This document shows positions 36,251 through 45,733 of a DNA stretch of 64,000 bases, one piece after another. Source of the stretch: Lachnospiraceae bacterium (GTDB taxonomy: Bacteria; Bacillota; Clostridia; Lachnospirales; Lachnospiraceae); the NCBI GenBank assembly GCA_017539565.1, contig JAFYCS010000040.1, positions 1 through 64,000 of the forward strand, written 5' to 3'. Under the pieces are notes generated by a model. That model was not told the DNA's origin and ran no database searches. It saw only the letters and a list, made by a program, of their open reading frames with translations. The position numbers and the translations under genes were made by a program. Numbering within the stretch: the first letter of the stretch is position 1; each line of letters starts with the position of its first letter.

Positions 36251-37749
36251 GAGAATCGCTCCTTTAACTGCTCATAGGTCAGTCTGTACTTAAGTACCTG
36301 ACGGTTGGTGCCTGCAGTCTCTTTTGCTTCGCTGCGCTCTATCACAAAGGTCTGTACGTTTTCATCGTCAACCGTAGCACGCAGACTGACTACGCCCTTA
36401 CAGGATCTTGATAATTCTCCGAGATGTGTTACATAGATGCCTTTACAGTCACTGTTTATTAGATATTCAAGAACACGCTTGCCCATTTCGATGGCATCGT
36501 AGTTGGCCGCAGTCGTGAAGAGTTCGTTTATAACCACGAAGGCGCCTTTCTGCTCTTTCTCCATGATGGGTTTTAAGCGTACCAGTTCATCCATAAGCTT
36601 TCCGCGTCCGGTATCGGAACTCTCCTCAACGGAGAAGTGTGTCCACAGATTGCTGTAATAAGGAACTTCCGCCGCATCCGCAGGTACATCCAGTCCCATT
36701 TTTGTCAGATAGACAAGCTGGCCCAGGCTCCTGCCGTAGGTGGTCTTTCCGCCCTGGTTGGGACCGGTAAGAACAAAGAAGTTCTCATCCGGTGCCATAT
36801 ATAATTCATTTGCAACTACTTCCTTACCGCTTCCCATATTTGATAAAGCCAGCGCAAGATCATAAAGCTGTGTGGCACAGAGTTTGTCTTTAGAAGGCTT
36901 GGGCGTACACATATTAAAGCCCTTCTTCTTCATACTGTTTTCAAACCCGGCATATGCCAGATAATAGACCATCTCTTTTTCTATATCATTTATGCCTTCG
37001 TGCAGATAGTCAGGGTAAGCCGTGCAGAATTCATCCAGGTTTTTAAAGAAGCTTTTATGTTTTTTCTTAAAGAGTTTTACTATCTCTTCTTCAAGTTTTG
37101 AATAGTATTCGATATCTATAAAGGGGCTTAAGAAATCCTTCTTTACACCGGGGAAGGATTCCGCGAGAAACTGTTCATATTCTCCCTCGTTTTTACCTTC
37201 TGCTATGGTGAAGCGCTCCTTTTCGTAAGTGAGTACCACACGAAAAGCTGAGAGCTCTTTCCAGAGGACAAGGGCTTTTTCTTTCATGTGTATGTAATCA
37301 TCACCGGATACGCATTCATTTAAGAAAGCGGATAAGCCCTTCATTCCGTCTGAAGACAGATTTAAGCTTTTAAGTTTTTCGCACAGGGTATCAAGCGAAT
37401 GTATATAGGTGACGAGTTCCCGGAGATACCAGACCTGTTTCTGCAGCGTTTCGTGAGCTGCTTCTTTACGGGCGGTATACCTGCCGCGTTCAAGAATACT
37501 GCGATGGTAGTCCATCATGGAATCAAGGACGTCTTCCTTTTTGATATCCGAATATATTGCCCTTCGGTAATCTTCATCTTCTTTTGTAGCGGGAAAAGTT
37601 TCATAGAGCTTACGTACATCTTCGCCCCAGCCTTCGGTCACACGGTCGAGGATCTGATCCAGATTAAGGTCAACGATAAAAGCAGAATTCTGAGGATCCG
37701 TCTGACTTGCTTGCTGAGTCTCTTCACTAACGCTCAACAATCGAAACAT
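36247..37749 (-). CDS. MutS-type ATPase lacking mismatch-binding domain (first of pair)
   Basis: A 500-residue protein. The open frame continues to 37842, but ATG 37749 is chosen because AAAGGAG lies 8 nt upstream and the extra residues look non-coding. The helical core is followed by Walker A GPNQGGKTTYGRS, the FSVEESSDTGRGKLMDELVRL loop, Walker B variant FVVINELFTTAANYD and YVTHLGELSRSC. As in its partner, Walker B has NE in place of DE. It shares only general architecture with its partner, so the pair is old rather than a recent duplication. Together they may form a heterodimeric clamp-like ATPase. A divergent flavoprotein gene lies 209 bp upstream. Confidence 0.87.
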   Translation of the reverse strand: MFRLLSVSEETQQASQTDPQNSAFIVDLNLDQILDRVTEGWGEDVRKLYETFPATKEDEDYRRAIYSDIKKEDVLDSMMDYHRSILERGRYTARKEAAHETLQKQVWYLRELVTYIHSLDTLCEKLKSLNLSSDGMKGLSAFLNECVSGDDYIHMKEKALVLWKELSAFRVVLTYEKERFTIAEGKNEGEYEQFLAESFPGVKKDFLSPFIDIEYYSKLEEEIVKLFKKKHKSFFKNLDEFCTAYPDYLHEGINDIEKEMVYYLAYAGFENSMKKKGFNMCTPKPSKDKLCATQLYDLALALSNMGSGKEVVANELYMAPDENFFVLTGPNQGGKTTYGRSLGQLVYLTKMGLDVPADAAEVPYYSNLWTHFSVEESSDTGRGKLMDELVRLKPIMEKEQKGAFVVINELFTTAANYDAIEMGKRVLEYLINSDCKGIYVTHLGELSRSCKGVVSLRATVDDENVQTFVIERSEAKETAGTNRQVLKYRLTYEQLKERFS

Positions 37750-37958
37750 CTGAGTTACTCCTTTCAACACGCCTATAGATCGCATTATAACAGGGATACA
37801 GGGCGAATCCAACAGTTTTTTTCTTACAGATCTGTAATACAATGAAACGGGGAGACCCTTCTTTTATAGTAGTAAATATTGCCGGAATTTGATACAATAT
37901 TAATTTGTACAGCCTTCCATTGGAGGCAGAGTTATCAATCAGACAGGGGGATAAGACC

Positions 37959-39593
37959 ATGCATCATGAGTTGACACAGGAAGAAATCGCGGCATCGGTA
38001 TGTGAAACTAAAGATATAACACCGTCCGAGACCTTAGACTTTGAGATAGTCGTAGTAGGCGCCGGGGCAGCAGGTGTGCCGGCAGCAGGCTGGGCAGCAG
38101 AGCTGGGCGCAAAGACAGCACTGCTCCAGAAAGAGATAAATGTCGTATCCCAGGGCAACTGCGGATCGGCGATAATAAAGTCCAGGTCAACAGAAGCCGG
38201 TATAGCCAAGTGGATACACCATACCAACGGTCTGTGTGACTGGCGTGCGGATGTTAAGCAGTTAAGGGCTTATGCGGATCATTCTGAGGAAGCCATGATG
38301 TGGTTCTGGAACAGGGCCGGCCTTACAAAGGAAACGGAGTATGGCGACGGCAGTAAGGTAGACAGCAACACGGAAAGTGCAAAGCTTTTAAACGACGGGG
38401 ACAAGCTCTGTGCCTTTATCAGTACCAGCGGTGATTTTACCGGAACCTGGAGGGACCGTGAGAACAGCTATGAGTACGGTGATGACCACTGCTATTTCTG
38501 GGCGCCCTGGGTGGGACCCAAGCCGCTCAACGTAGGTAACGCACTCCGTAAGGTTGTTGATAACGTTAAAGAGAAGTGTCCCAATCTTGAAACCTTCTTT
38601 TCCACACCGGCGGTAAAGCTGGTAGTGGACGGCAAACGAGTAAGCGGTGTTATAGGAAAGAACGCCGAAGGTAAATATATTCAGTTCAATGCATCAAAGG
38701 CTGTGATACTGGCGACCGGCGATTATACCAACAATGCGGCAATGGTCGCAAGATGGTGCCCCGATATCGCGGAGTTTGATAAAAAGCAGTTCGGTAAGAC
38801 CGGTGACGGCCACGTACTGGCCATGAGTGCCGGCGCAAAAATGGAAAACTTAGGGCATACCAAGATGATGCATGACTTTGATTCGGCGCTCATGTGGGAG
38901 GAGCCCTTCCTGTATGTAAATATGGAGGGTGAGCGTTTCACCAACGAATATACGGGCTTTGTATATATGGGCAACATCCTTAAGTTCCAGCCTTCCTTTA
39001 AGGGCAGCATGCTGGATGAAGAACATAAGGAGAGCGGGTCAAAGGGCTGGTACTGTACCATTTACGATGACAGTTATATGAGCTGGCCGGATGATGAATT
39101 TGTCAGCGGCAAAGTACCGCCTGCAGTTATGGAGAAGTTCATCCCCGGAGCGGTTGAGGATCCTAAAGGGGTATTTAAGAACCTGATAGATCTGCACAGA
39201 TGTGACAGCCTTGAGCAGCTGGCGGAGGAGCTGGGCATACCTTATGATAAATTAAAAGCTTCCGTTGACCGTTATAATGAGCTCTGCGATAAAGGCTGCG
39301 ATACGGACTTCGGTAAGCCTGCCAAATATATGCACAAGATAGAGAAAGCACCTTTCTGGGGTGCCCGCAAGCATATCCGTGTATCTGCCGAAGTATCCGG
39401 CGTAGTAACAAATGAGAATGCACAGGCTCTTGATGAAAAGGGCGAACCCATACCCGGACTTTATTGTGCCGGCAATCTGGGGGGACCTTTCTATGGCGGT
39501 GCGGATTATCCTTTCCATCAGACAGGCCTGTCACTGGGAAGGTGTTATACCTTCGGCATGATCGCAGCTAAGCATGCCATGGGAAAATTATAA
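37959..39593 (+). CDS. FAD-dependent oxidoreductase, fumarate reductase flavoprotein-like
   Basis: A 544-residue flavoprotein. An N-terminal FAD-binding Rossmann fold reads DFEIVVVGAGAAGVPAAGWA, with ALLQKE as the ribose-binding end. A capping domain follows and the C-terminal FAD contact reads GLYCAGNLGGPFYGG with HQTGLSLGRCYTFG. The family includes fumarate and urocanate reductases and 3-ketosteroid dehydrogenases; the substrate here cannot be told. No FMN-binding or heme domain is attached, and there is no signal peptide, so the enzyme is cytoplasmic. The open frame begins at 37905; ATG 37959 is preferred because CAGGGGGA precedes it. fbp follows after 27 bp, possibly co-transcribed. Confidence 0.85.
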   Translation: MHHELTQEEIAASVCETKDITPSETLDFEIVVVGAGAAGVPAAGWAAELGAKTALLQKEINVVSQGNCGSAIIKSRSTEAGIAKWIHHTNGLCDWRADVKQLRAYADHSEEAMMWFWNRAGLTKETEYGDGSKVDSNTESAKLLNDGDKLCAFISTSGDFTGTWRDRENSYEYGDDHCYFWAPWVGPKPLNVGNALRKVVDNVKEKCPNLETFFSTPAVKLVVDGKRVSGVIGKNAEGKYIQFNASKAVILATGDYTNNAAMVARWCPDIAEFDKKQFGKTGDGHVLAMSAGAKMENLGHTKMMHDFDSALMWEEPFLYVNMEGERFTNEYTGFVYMGNILKFQPSFKGSMLDEEHKESGSKGWYCTIYDDSYMSWPDDEFVSGKVPPAVMEKFIPGAVEDPKGVFKNLIDLHRCDSLEQLAEELGIPYDKLKASVDRYNELCDKGCDTDFGKPAKYMHKIEKAPFWGARKHIRVSAEVSGVVTNENAQALDEKGEPIPGLYCAGNLGGPFYGGADYPFHQTGLSLGRCYTFGMIAAKHAMGKL

Positions 39594-39620
39594 GACATAG
39601 GGGTTTTGAAAGGAAAAGAA

Positions 39621-41576
39621 ATGTCTGCTGATCTTAAAACATTAAAACTTTTGTCGCGGCAGTATCCGACTATTGCCGCGGCTTCCACGGAGATAGTAAA
39701 CCTGCAGTCCATACTTAACCTGCCGGCGGCAACGGAACACTTTATATCCGATGTACACGGAGAGTACGAACAGTTTAACCATGTGATACGGAACGGCTCC
39801 GGCGCCATCCGCAGGAAGATAGACGAAGGCTTCGGAAATACCTTAACACAGAAGGATAAGCGTGATCTGGCTACGCTGATCTATTATCCGGAGGAGCGGC
39901 TGTCACTTATAATCGAGGAGGAAGAGAACCTTGATGACTGGTACAGGATAATGCTGCACCGTCTGGTCCAGGTTACCAAGCGTGCTGCTTCCAAGTATAC
40001 GCGCTCAAAGGTGCGCAAGGCCCTGCCTAAGGATTTTGCATATGTAATAGAGGAACTTATAACCGAAAAGGAAGAGATCGAGGATAAGGAACGCTATTAT
40101 AACGAGATCATACACACTATCATACGTATAGGCCGCGCGAAGGAATTCATCATTGCGCTCTCCGGCCTGATACAGCGCCTGGTGGTGGATCATCTGCATA
40201 TCGTAGGCGATATCTTCGACCGCGGACCCGGTCCCCATATCATCATGGATACGCTGATGCATTACCATTCCGTGGATATACAGTGGGGTAATCATGATAT
40301 AAGCTGGATAGGTGCGGCAGCCGGATCGGCAGCCTGCATCGCGACCGTGCTGCGTATCTCCGCGCGGTACGGAAATCTTGATATACTGGAGGAAGGTTAC
40401 GGTATCAATCTGGTACCTCTTGCAAAGTTTGCACTGGAGACATATGCAGACGATCCCTGTGAGGCCTTTGCCATCAGATGCGGTGATGATTATGACACCC
40501 GGGATATGGCACTGGATATGAAGATGCACAAGGCTGTTACCATACTTCAGCTCAAACTGGAAGGACAGCTGATAAAGCGCTGCCCCTGCTTTGGTATGGA
40601 AGAGAGGCTTCTGCTCGATAAGATAGATCACAAGAACGGAACCGTTACTCTGGGCGGAAAGACCTATCCTCTTAAGGATACACATTTCCCGACCATCAAT
40701 CCCAAGGATCCTTATGAACTGACCGCAGAGGAATACATGGTGATCGGAAAGCTTAAGCAGGCCTTCCTGCACAGCGAGAAGCTGCAGAAGCATGTGCGCT
40801 TCCTGCTTACCAAAGGCGGCCTTTATAAGGTGCACAACGGAAACCTGCTCTATCACGGCTGTATGCCCATGAACAGCGACGGAAGCTTTAAGAGCGTGGA
40901 TCTTTTCGGGGAAAAATATTCGGGACGTGCACTCTACGATACCCTGGAAGCATATGTGCGTAAAGGCTATTATGCAAAGGAAGACCGTGAGGAACGCCGC
41001 CGCGGACAGGATATCATGTGGTATATATGGGCCGGACCCGGCTCACCGGTTTTCGGCAAGGACAAAATGGCTACCTTTGAATCCTATTTCATAGAGGATA
41101 AGGCGGCTTCGACGGAGAAGAAAAACAGTTACTACCGTTTATATGAACAGGAAGAGATACTGGATAAGATACTGGCGGAATTCGGACTTACGGATCCCGG
41201 GGCGCATATCATAAACGGACATGTTCCTGTGCAGGTAAAGAAAGGTGATACGCCGCTTAAGTGCGGAGGAAAGCTGTTGGTCATCGACGGCGGTTTCTCC
41301 AAGGCATACCAGTCAAAAACCGGCATTGCGGGATATACACTGATCGTTAATTCCCATGGTATGTATCTGATGGCTCATGAGCTGTTTGAATCAAAGGAAG
41401 CTTCTATACTGAAGGGTTCTGATATAGTATCGGATTCGATCCCCGTCGAGCAGTATATAAGGCGCCATTTCGTGGCAGATACGGATATAGGTACGGAACT
41501 GCGTGAAAACATTACAGATCTGGAAGCATTGCTGGAGGCATACCGCGAAGGCGTATTAAAAGAAAAGGGAGAGTAA
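39621..41576 (+). CDS. fbp: Fructose-1,6-bisphosphatase, class III
   Basis: A 651-residue enzyme of the Firmicute-specific class III type, which converts fructose-1,6-bisphosphate to fructose-6-phosphate in gluconeogenesis. The calcineurin-like metal motifs are visible as FISDVHGEYEQFNHV, VGDIFDRGPGPHIIMDTLM and WGNHD, and later INGHVPVQVKKGDTP and IDGGFSKAYQSKTG. The length is normal for the class. The ATG at 39621, with AAAGGA 7 nt upstream, is preferred over an in-frame TTG at 39606. The stop lies inside a small hairpin that separates it from the convergent lipoprotein gene. Confidence 0.95.
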   Translation: MSADLKTLKLLSRQYPTIAAASTEIVNLQSILNLPAATEHFISDVHGEYEQFNHVIRNGSGAIRRKIDEGFGNTLTQKDKRDLATLIYYPEERLSLIIEEEENLDDWYRIMLHRLVQVTKRAASKYTRSKVRKALPKDFAYVIEELITEKEEIEDKERYYNEIIHTIIRIGRAKEFIIALSGLIQRLVVDHLHIVGDIFDRGPGPHIIMDTLMHYHSVDIQWGNHDISWIGAAAGSAACIATVLRISARYGNLDILEEGYGINLVPLAKFALETYADDPCEAFAIRCGDDYDTRDMALDMKMHKAVTILQLKLEGQLIKRCPCFGMEERLLLDKIDHKNGTVTLGGKTYPLKDTHFPTINPKDPYELTAEEYMVIGKLKQAFLHSEKLQKHVRFLLTKGGLYKVHNGNLLYHGCMPMNSDGSFKSVDLFGEKYSGRALYDTLEAYVRKGYYAKEDREERRRGQDIMWYIWAGPGSPVFGKDKMATFESYFIEDKAASTEKKNSYYRLYEQEEILDKILAEFGLTDPGAHIINGHVPVQVKKGDTPLKCGGKLLVIDGGFSKAYQSKTGIAGYTLIVNSHGMYLMAHELFESKEASILKGSDIVSDSIPVEQYIRRHFVADTDIGTELRENITDLEALLEAYREGVLKEKGE

Positions 41577-41597
41577 GGACCGTTTCCCTGTCCTTAC
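41573..41597. terminator. Hairpin between convergent fbp and lipoprotein genes
   Basis: GTAAGGAC (41573-41580) pairs perfectly with GTCCTTAC (41590-41597) over a 9-nt loop and includes the fbp stop codon. There is no T-run, so it is at best a weak terminator. Confidence 0.45.
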
Positions 41598-41600
41598 CGA

Positions 41601-42620
41601 TCATTGATAGCTTAACATGTATATAAGCTGCTTGGCCTGTTCATCGGCGCCGAAGGTGTAGCCGCTGGTGGTGCAGCCGATGTTGGCGATAACGTGCAGA
41701 TCCGGATCGATACGGTAATTAAGGATGCACTCCGATTCAAACAAAAGGGCAGCCATGGGGATGTGATAATCACTGCTGACTATCACCAGTTCCTTAACCT
41801 GGGGATAATCACGGGTAAGGATGTTGTAAGCAAAGGCCGCGTTCTCGTAGGTGATCATGGAATTGTTTTCTATGATCAGCCTGCTGCGGTCTACTCCGTG
41901 ATCAGCCAGCCAGTCGGCCATAACATCGGCTTCGGTGGCAGAAGGATTACCCATGGCGGTGGGTCCGCCGGTGAGCAGTATATATGAATCGGGATATCTC
42001 TGGGCACAGCCTGTCGCCATTATCAGGCGGTCTATCATTTCTTTTTTGGGCGTGCCGTTGTTATTGAGCTCAAATCCTGCAACAACAAAACATAAGCTGT
42101 TATCCTCGGGAAGGCCGTTCGGGAAAAGGGTCTTATCCGTAAAAGCTGTGGTATTCATACCGTTTGCGATAACGTCATCGCGTATCTCTTCCACATAGGG
42201 AAACAGGTTCACGAAATCGCTGCTGTTGGCGATGTCCCAGTATTTTGTTATATCGTCCATCCTTCCGGCCCAGTAGGCATCCACTTCCCAGATCTTTCCC
42301 AGCGCCGCATCAATGGCATCGCTGTTGCCGGATCTTTTGGCCCTGATAAGCTCGGGAGCCAGATTGTCACGGATGTTATCGGGGATGGTGAAAGGTGTGG
42401 GGGTAGGTTCTGCCGGAGTGGTCTCAGCATATTCCTCAACGTTTTCGGGCGTTTCTTCGGGGGCTGCATCCACCGGAACAGGGGCCTGCTCATCCCCGCT
42501 CCCGTCCTTAAGGTCGGCAAGGGTCGCTGCTCTTTCATGTTCAGGTACGGTTCTTGTACCGCAGGCACTGAGCAGGGCAGAGAGTATCAAAATGATGGCA
42601 GCACCGTTATATCTTTTCAT
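41601..42620 (-). CDS. YdcF/DUF218-like lipoprotein
   Basis: About 339 residues. A lipoprotein signal peptide (MKRYNGAAIILILSALLSAC, lipidated Cys20) leads into a low-complexity Pro/Glu/Thr linker with PTPTP (about 35-80). A helical region follows, then a DUF218 domain beginning SLCFVVAGFELNNNGTP, with ILLTGGPTAMGNPSATEADVMADWL and IIENNSMITYENAAF, typical of the SanA/YdcF family. These proteins act at the envelope, but their reaction is not settled. The open frame continues to 42665; 42620 is chosen because it starts a perfect lipoprotein signal, though no strong ribosome binding site is seen. It stands alone, divergent from the GGDEF gene. Confidence 0.8.
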   Translation of the reverse strand: MKRYNGAAIILILSALLSACGTRTVPEHERAATLADLKDGSGDEQAPVPVDAAPEETPENVEEYAETTPAEPTPTPFTIPDNIRDNLAPELIRAKRSGNSDAIDAALGKIWEVDAYWAGRMDDITKYWDIANSSDFVNLFPYVEEIRDDVIANGMNTTAFTDKTLFPNGLPEDNSLCFVVAGFELNNNGTPKKEMIDRLIMATGCAQRYPDSYILLTGGPTAMGNPSATEADVMADWLADHGVDRSRLIIENNSMITYENAAFAYNILTRDYPQVKELVIVSSDYHIPMAALLFESECILNYRIDPDLHVIANIGCTTSGYTFGADEQAKQLIYMLSYQ

Positions 42621-42713
42621 CCGGAAAAACACAAATCCTTTCATATCTGTAAATACGCAGACCATTATATTCTGTCCGCGCGGTCAGCGCAAGTTTTCTT
42701 TATCCCAAGTACC

Positions 42714-42743
42714 TTGTTAATGATACCTTTCATATGTTATAAT
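42714..42743 (+). promoter_or_regulatory. Promoter of the response regulator/GGDEF gene
   Basis: TTGTTA (42714-42719), an 18-bp spacer and TATAAT (42738-42743), 22 bp before the start codon at 42765. The leader would be very short. Confidence 0.75.
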
Positions 42744-42764
42744 CCCGCAAAGGAGGGTTTGTAC

Positions 42765-44102
42765 ATGGGCAGACATATAGCGATTGTTGACGACGATCCC
42801 ATTAACCTTAAGATAGCGGGAAAGATGCTGGCCAAACATGAGATGAAGGTCAGCTGTATCCCTTCTGGTAAGGCGCTTCTTTCATTTGTAAAGAACAATA
42901 CGCCTGACCTTATACTCCTTGATATTCTTATGCCGGAAATGGACGGTTTTGAGACCTACGGGAAGCTTAAGGAATATGAGGAAGAGGCAGGAATAGATGA
43001 GATACCGGTGGTATTCCTTACCGCTGATTCGGACAAACAGACCGAGGCCAGGGGCTTTGATCTGGGTGTGGATGACTTTGTGCGTAAACCCTTTGATCCG
43101 GATGTACTGGTAAAGCGTGTAAATAAGGTGCTCGAGCGCCAGGCGCAGATAAATAAATATCATAAGGAAGCTACAACGGATAAACTGACCGGCCTTCTTA
43201 ACAAAGGTGCGGCAAATGAAAGGTTTGGGCAGCTGGTAAAGGAAAAGGCCGGCATGCTCATGATGATAGACCTTGATTCCTTCAAGCTGGTAAATGATCT
43301 GTACGGACATGATATGGGTGATGAGATACTTATATCTTTTGCAGAGATCATAAAAGCGGAGCTAGGTGAAAACGATGTGATAGGCAGGATGGGCGGTGAT
43401 GAGTTCAGCGCATTCTCCGTATCGGTACTCAGTGAGGACTGCCTCAAAGCGGTTTCCGAAGAAGTAAACAGTAAGCTGCTTGCCAGGGCAAAAGAGCTCA
43501 TGGGCGACCAGATGGATATTCCTCTTGGAGCTTCCATCGGGGCTGTCATGGTAATGGGTAACGGTCAGGAGTATTCGGAGATGATAAAGCTGGCCGATAA
43601 ATCCCTGTACAATGTCAAGCAGAACGGAAAGCACGGGTATGAACTGTATGTGGCCGGAGCCGGTGCAAAGATCTCTTTAAATGACAGGATAGACTTAAGA
43701 TCCTTAAGCATGCTGTTTTCCGAACGTAATATATCCAATACCGCACTCAGGCTTTCAAAGGATGATTTTGTGGCAGTATACCGCTTTGTCACCAGATATA
43801 TCATGAGATATTCCAAGCTGGCCTGCAAACTGTTATTTACACTGGATCAGGGTACCAGCACCAGTGACAGCGAGTATGCCGCAGCCTGCGAAGATTTCGG
43901 TGTACATCTTGATAATATATTAAGGAAGAGTGATCTGATAATGCGCTACAATGACAGCCAGTATTTTATAATGCTGACCGATGTCAAGGAAGAAGCCATA
44001 CAGCATATAACGGATCATATTATAGATAAATGGACTAAAGGAAACAGCCATGTTATTACCATCAGTTATGAGATGGAATTGATGAAGAACGAAGACATGT
44101 AA
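42765..44102 (+). CDS. Response regulator with GGDEF domain and a degenerate second GGDEF-like domain
   Basis: A 445-residue PleD-like protein. The receiver domain (about 3-125) has phosphoacceptor Asp53 in LILLDILMPEMDG and KPFDP. The GGDEF domain (about 140-300) has DKLTGLLNK, MIDLDSFKLVND and the intact active-site motif RMGGDEF at about 207-213, so it should make cyclic di-GMP; no RxxD inhibitory site is seen five residues before it. Residues about 310-445 resemble a second, inactive GGDEF domain, with RYNDSQYFIML in place of the motif. The open frame starts at 42537, but ATG 42765 has AGGAGGG upstream. There is no sensor kinase gene beside it. Confidence 0.9.
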   Translation: MGRHIAIVDDDPINLKIAGKMLAKHEMKVSCIPSGKALLSFVKNNTPDLILLDILMPEMDGFETYGKLKEYEEEAGIDEIPVVFLTADSDKQTEARGFDLGVDDFVRKPFDPDVLVKRVNKVLERQAQINKYHKEATTDKLTGLLNKGAANERFGQLVKEKAGMLMMIDLDSFKLVNDLYGHDMGDEILISFAEIIKAELGENDVIGRMGGDEFSAFSVSVLSEDCLKAVSEEVNSKLLARAKELMGDQMDIPLGASIGAVMVMGNGQEYSEMIKLADKSLYNVKQNGKHGYELYVAGAGAKISLNDRIDLRSLSMLFSERNISNTALRLSKDDFVAVYRFVTRYIMRYSKLACKLLFTLDQGTSTSDSEYAAACEDFGVHLDNILRKSDLIMRYNDSQYFIMLTDVKEEAIQHITDHIIDKWTKGNSHVITISYEMELMKNEDM

Positions 44103-44119
44103 GGATAAGGGGAGAGATT

Positions 44120-45733
44120 ATGAAAAAGAAGATAATAACAGGAATATTTACGGCAGCAGTATTGTCTGTATCCATGCTGGCAGCCTGTACAAACGGAGGA
44201 GAAAGCCGCGGCAGCATAGGAGAAAGGACAGAAGAGGAAGAAGTAACGCCTACCGAGGCACCCACGCCTACAGAGGCGCCGGTGGAAGCACCTACCGAAG
44301 CACCCACACCTACAGAGGCGCCGGTACGTGAGGCAGTAGATTACAGACTGCTGCAGCTGTATTCATACGACAGTGCCAATTTTGAGCGGGATCCAGATCT
44401 GGAGAATGAGCCCTGCGCTTCGGCATACGCTACACATATAGAGCTCTGGGCAGATGATCTTCCCGAGCTTGAAAAAGCTATAGCAGACTACAGTGCAGAG
44501 CATGAAAAGATAATCTCAAATGACGGAATAGCAGGTATTGCCGAAATGTACTGGGCTAATAAGGATAGCGGTTTTATCCTTCCTGTATATGAAAGGTATG
44601 AGACAAGTGTAGTAAGAGCTGATACGGTGGTAACCAGTCTTCTTACTTATTATGAGGATTTTATGGGCGGAGCCCACGGAACATATTCTTTTCATCCTGT
44701 AAATTTTGATTCACTTACAGGTGAGCAGCTGCATCTGACAGATATAATGGACGACGATATGATAGCTTCCCTCCCCACAATACTTGAGGAGAGACTTTTA
44801 GCGCAGTATGACAGCGGATATTTCTTTAATCCGGATACTCTGGCAGAGACGATAGAAGAGTCTATCCATATGAACGGAGACCTTACGTTTTCTATCGGAT
44901 ACGACGGTCTGACATTCTATTTCCAGATATATGAGCTGGCTCCCTATGCAGCAGGACACCAGGAAGTGTTCTTAAGATATGATGATTACTTTGGGCTGGT
45001 AAAAGAAGAATACAGGGACTGCAGCTTTAATTATTTCATAAACAGAGATGTAGCAGGCGGAGTACTCCCTCATACCGATGATCTCTTCGGTGCATATGTA
45101 ACGGATCTGTCGGAGGACGGATTATATCAGAAGCTGGTCATCAGTTTAAATGACAATGAGTACACGGAAAAGATCGGAGCTTATGATGCCGATTTCTATA
45201 TAGGTACCATCGGCGGTGAGAATTATCTTTTTGTAGATATGCTCCATGAAAATGATTACGAATCACTTAATGTATATTATATGAATTCCAATACCGGCAA
45301 AGTAGAGCTTGCGGCAAAGGATATAGACGGCGGATTCTACGGTACCATCCCCTCTGATCCTCTGGAATTCCGTATCTATACAAGAGGAGATGTATTGTCT
45401 ACTTATGATACTTACAAATATTATTATATCAGCAGGACCGGTGAACCTGTGAGTTCAGAAAACTATTACTTTGTAGATACCGATATGACGCTTACAACAA
45501 AAGTTGATATCGAAGCAGAAGTAAGGGACAGTTTTGACGGAACCGGCAGTATGGAAACTGTAAAGAAAGGCGAGAAGCTGCACTTCTACGCAAGCGATAA
45601 TGAGACCTGGGTTGACTTTAAGCTTAATGACGGCAGGTTTGTACGTATAATACTTGATAAGGCCGGCTGGCCCCAGACCATAGACGGTGTAGATGCTGTA
45701 GATATCTTTGATGGGATAATGCATGCAGGTTAA
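44120..45733 (+). CDS. Lipoprotein with DUF3298/RsiV-like domain
   Basis: A 537-residue lipoprotein. The signal peptide ends at the lipobox LAAC (Cys23). A low-complexity linker with repeated PTEAP follows (about 40-72). The middle contains the DUF3298-type pattern GGAHGTYSFHPVNFDSLTG and LTDIMDDDMIASLP, as in RsiV, the lysozyme-sensing anti-sigma factor, but no N-terminal anti-sigma domain is present. The last 200 residues are beta-rich and unassigned. A related protein lies at 58539. It begins 17 bp after the GGDEF gene and overlaps the next ABC gene by 11 bases, so all may be one operon. Confidence 0.82.
   Translation: MKKKIITGIFTAAVLSVSMLAACTNGGESRGSIGERTEEEEVTPTEAPTPTEAPVEAPTEAPTPTEAPVREAVDYRLLQLYSYDSANFERDPDLENEPCASAYATHIELWADDLPELEKAIADYSAEHEKIISNDGIAGIAEMYWANKDSGFILPVYERYETSVVRADTVVTSLLTYYEDFMGGAHGTYSFHPVNFDSLTGEQLHLTDIMDDDMIASLPTILEERLLAQYDSGYFFNPDTLAETIEESIHMNGDLTFSIGYDGLTFYFQIYELAPYAAGHQEVFLRYDDYFGLVKEEYRDCSFNYFINRDVAGGVLPHTDDLFGAYVTDLSEDGLYQKLVISLNDNEYTEKIGAYDADFYIGTIGGENYLFVDMLHENDYESLNVYYMNSNTGKVELAAKDIDGGFYGTIPSDPLEFRIYTRGDVLSTYDTYKYYYISRTGEPVSSENYYFVDTDMTLTTKVDIEAEVRDSFDGTGSMETVKKGEKLHFYASDNETWVDFKLNDGRFVRIILDKAGWPQTIDGVDAVDIFDGIMHAG

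Noticed and set aside
37750..37842. N-terminal extension of the first MutS-type ATPase
   Set aside because: The extension has no ribosome binding site, while AAAGGAG lies 8 nt before ATG 37749.
40005..40856. A 283-codon minus-strand frame within fbp
   Set aside because: Antisense shadow of the well-supported fructose-bisphosphatase; Cys/His/Ile-rich composition and no ribosome binding site.
42537..42764. N-terminal extension of the GGDEF regulator
   Set aside because: It overlaps the divergent lipoprotein gene and the promoter at 42714-42743, and the receiver domain begins exactly at ATG 42765.
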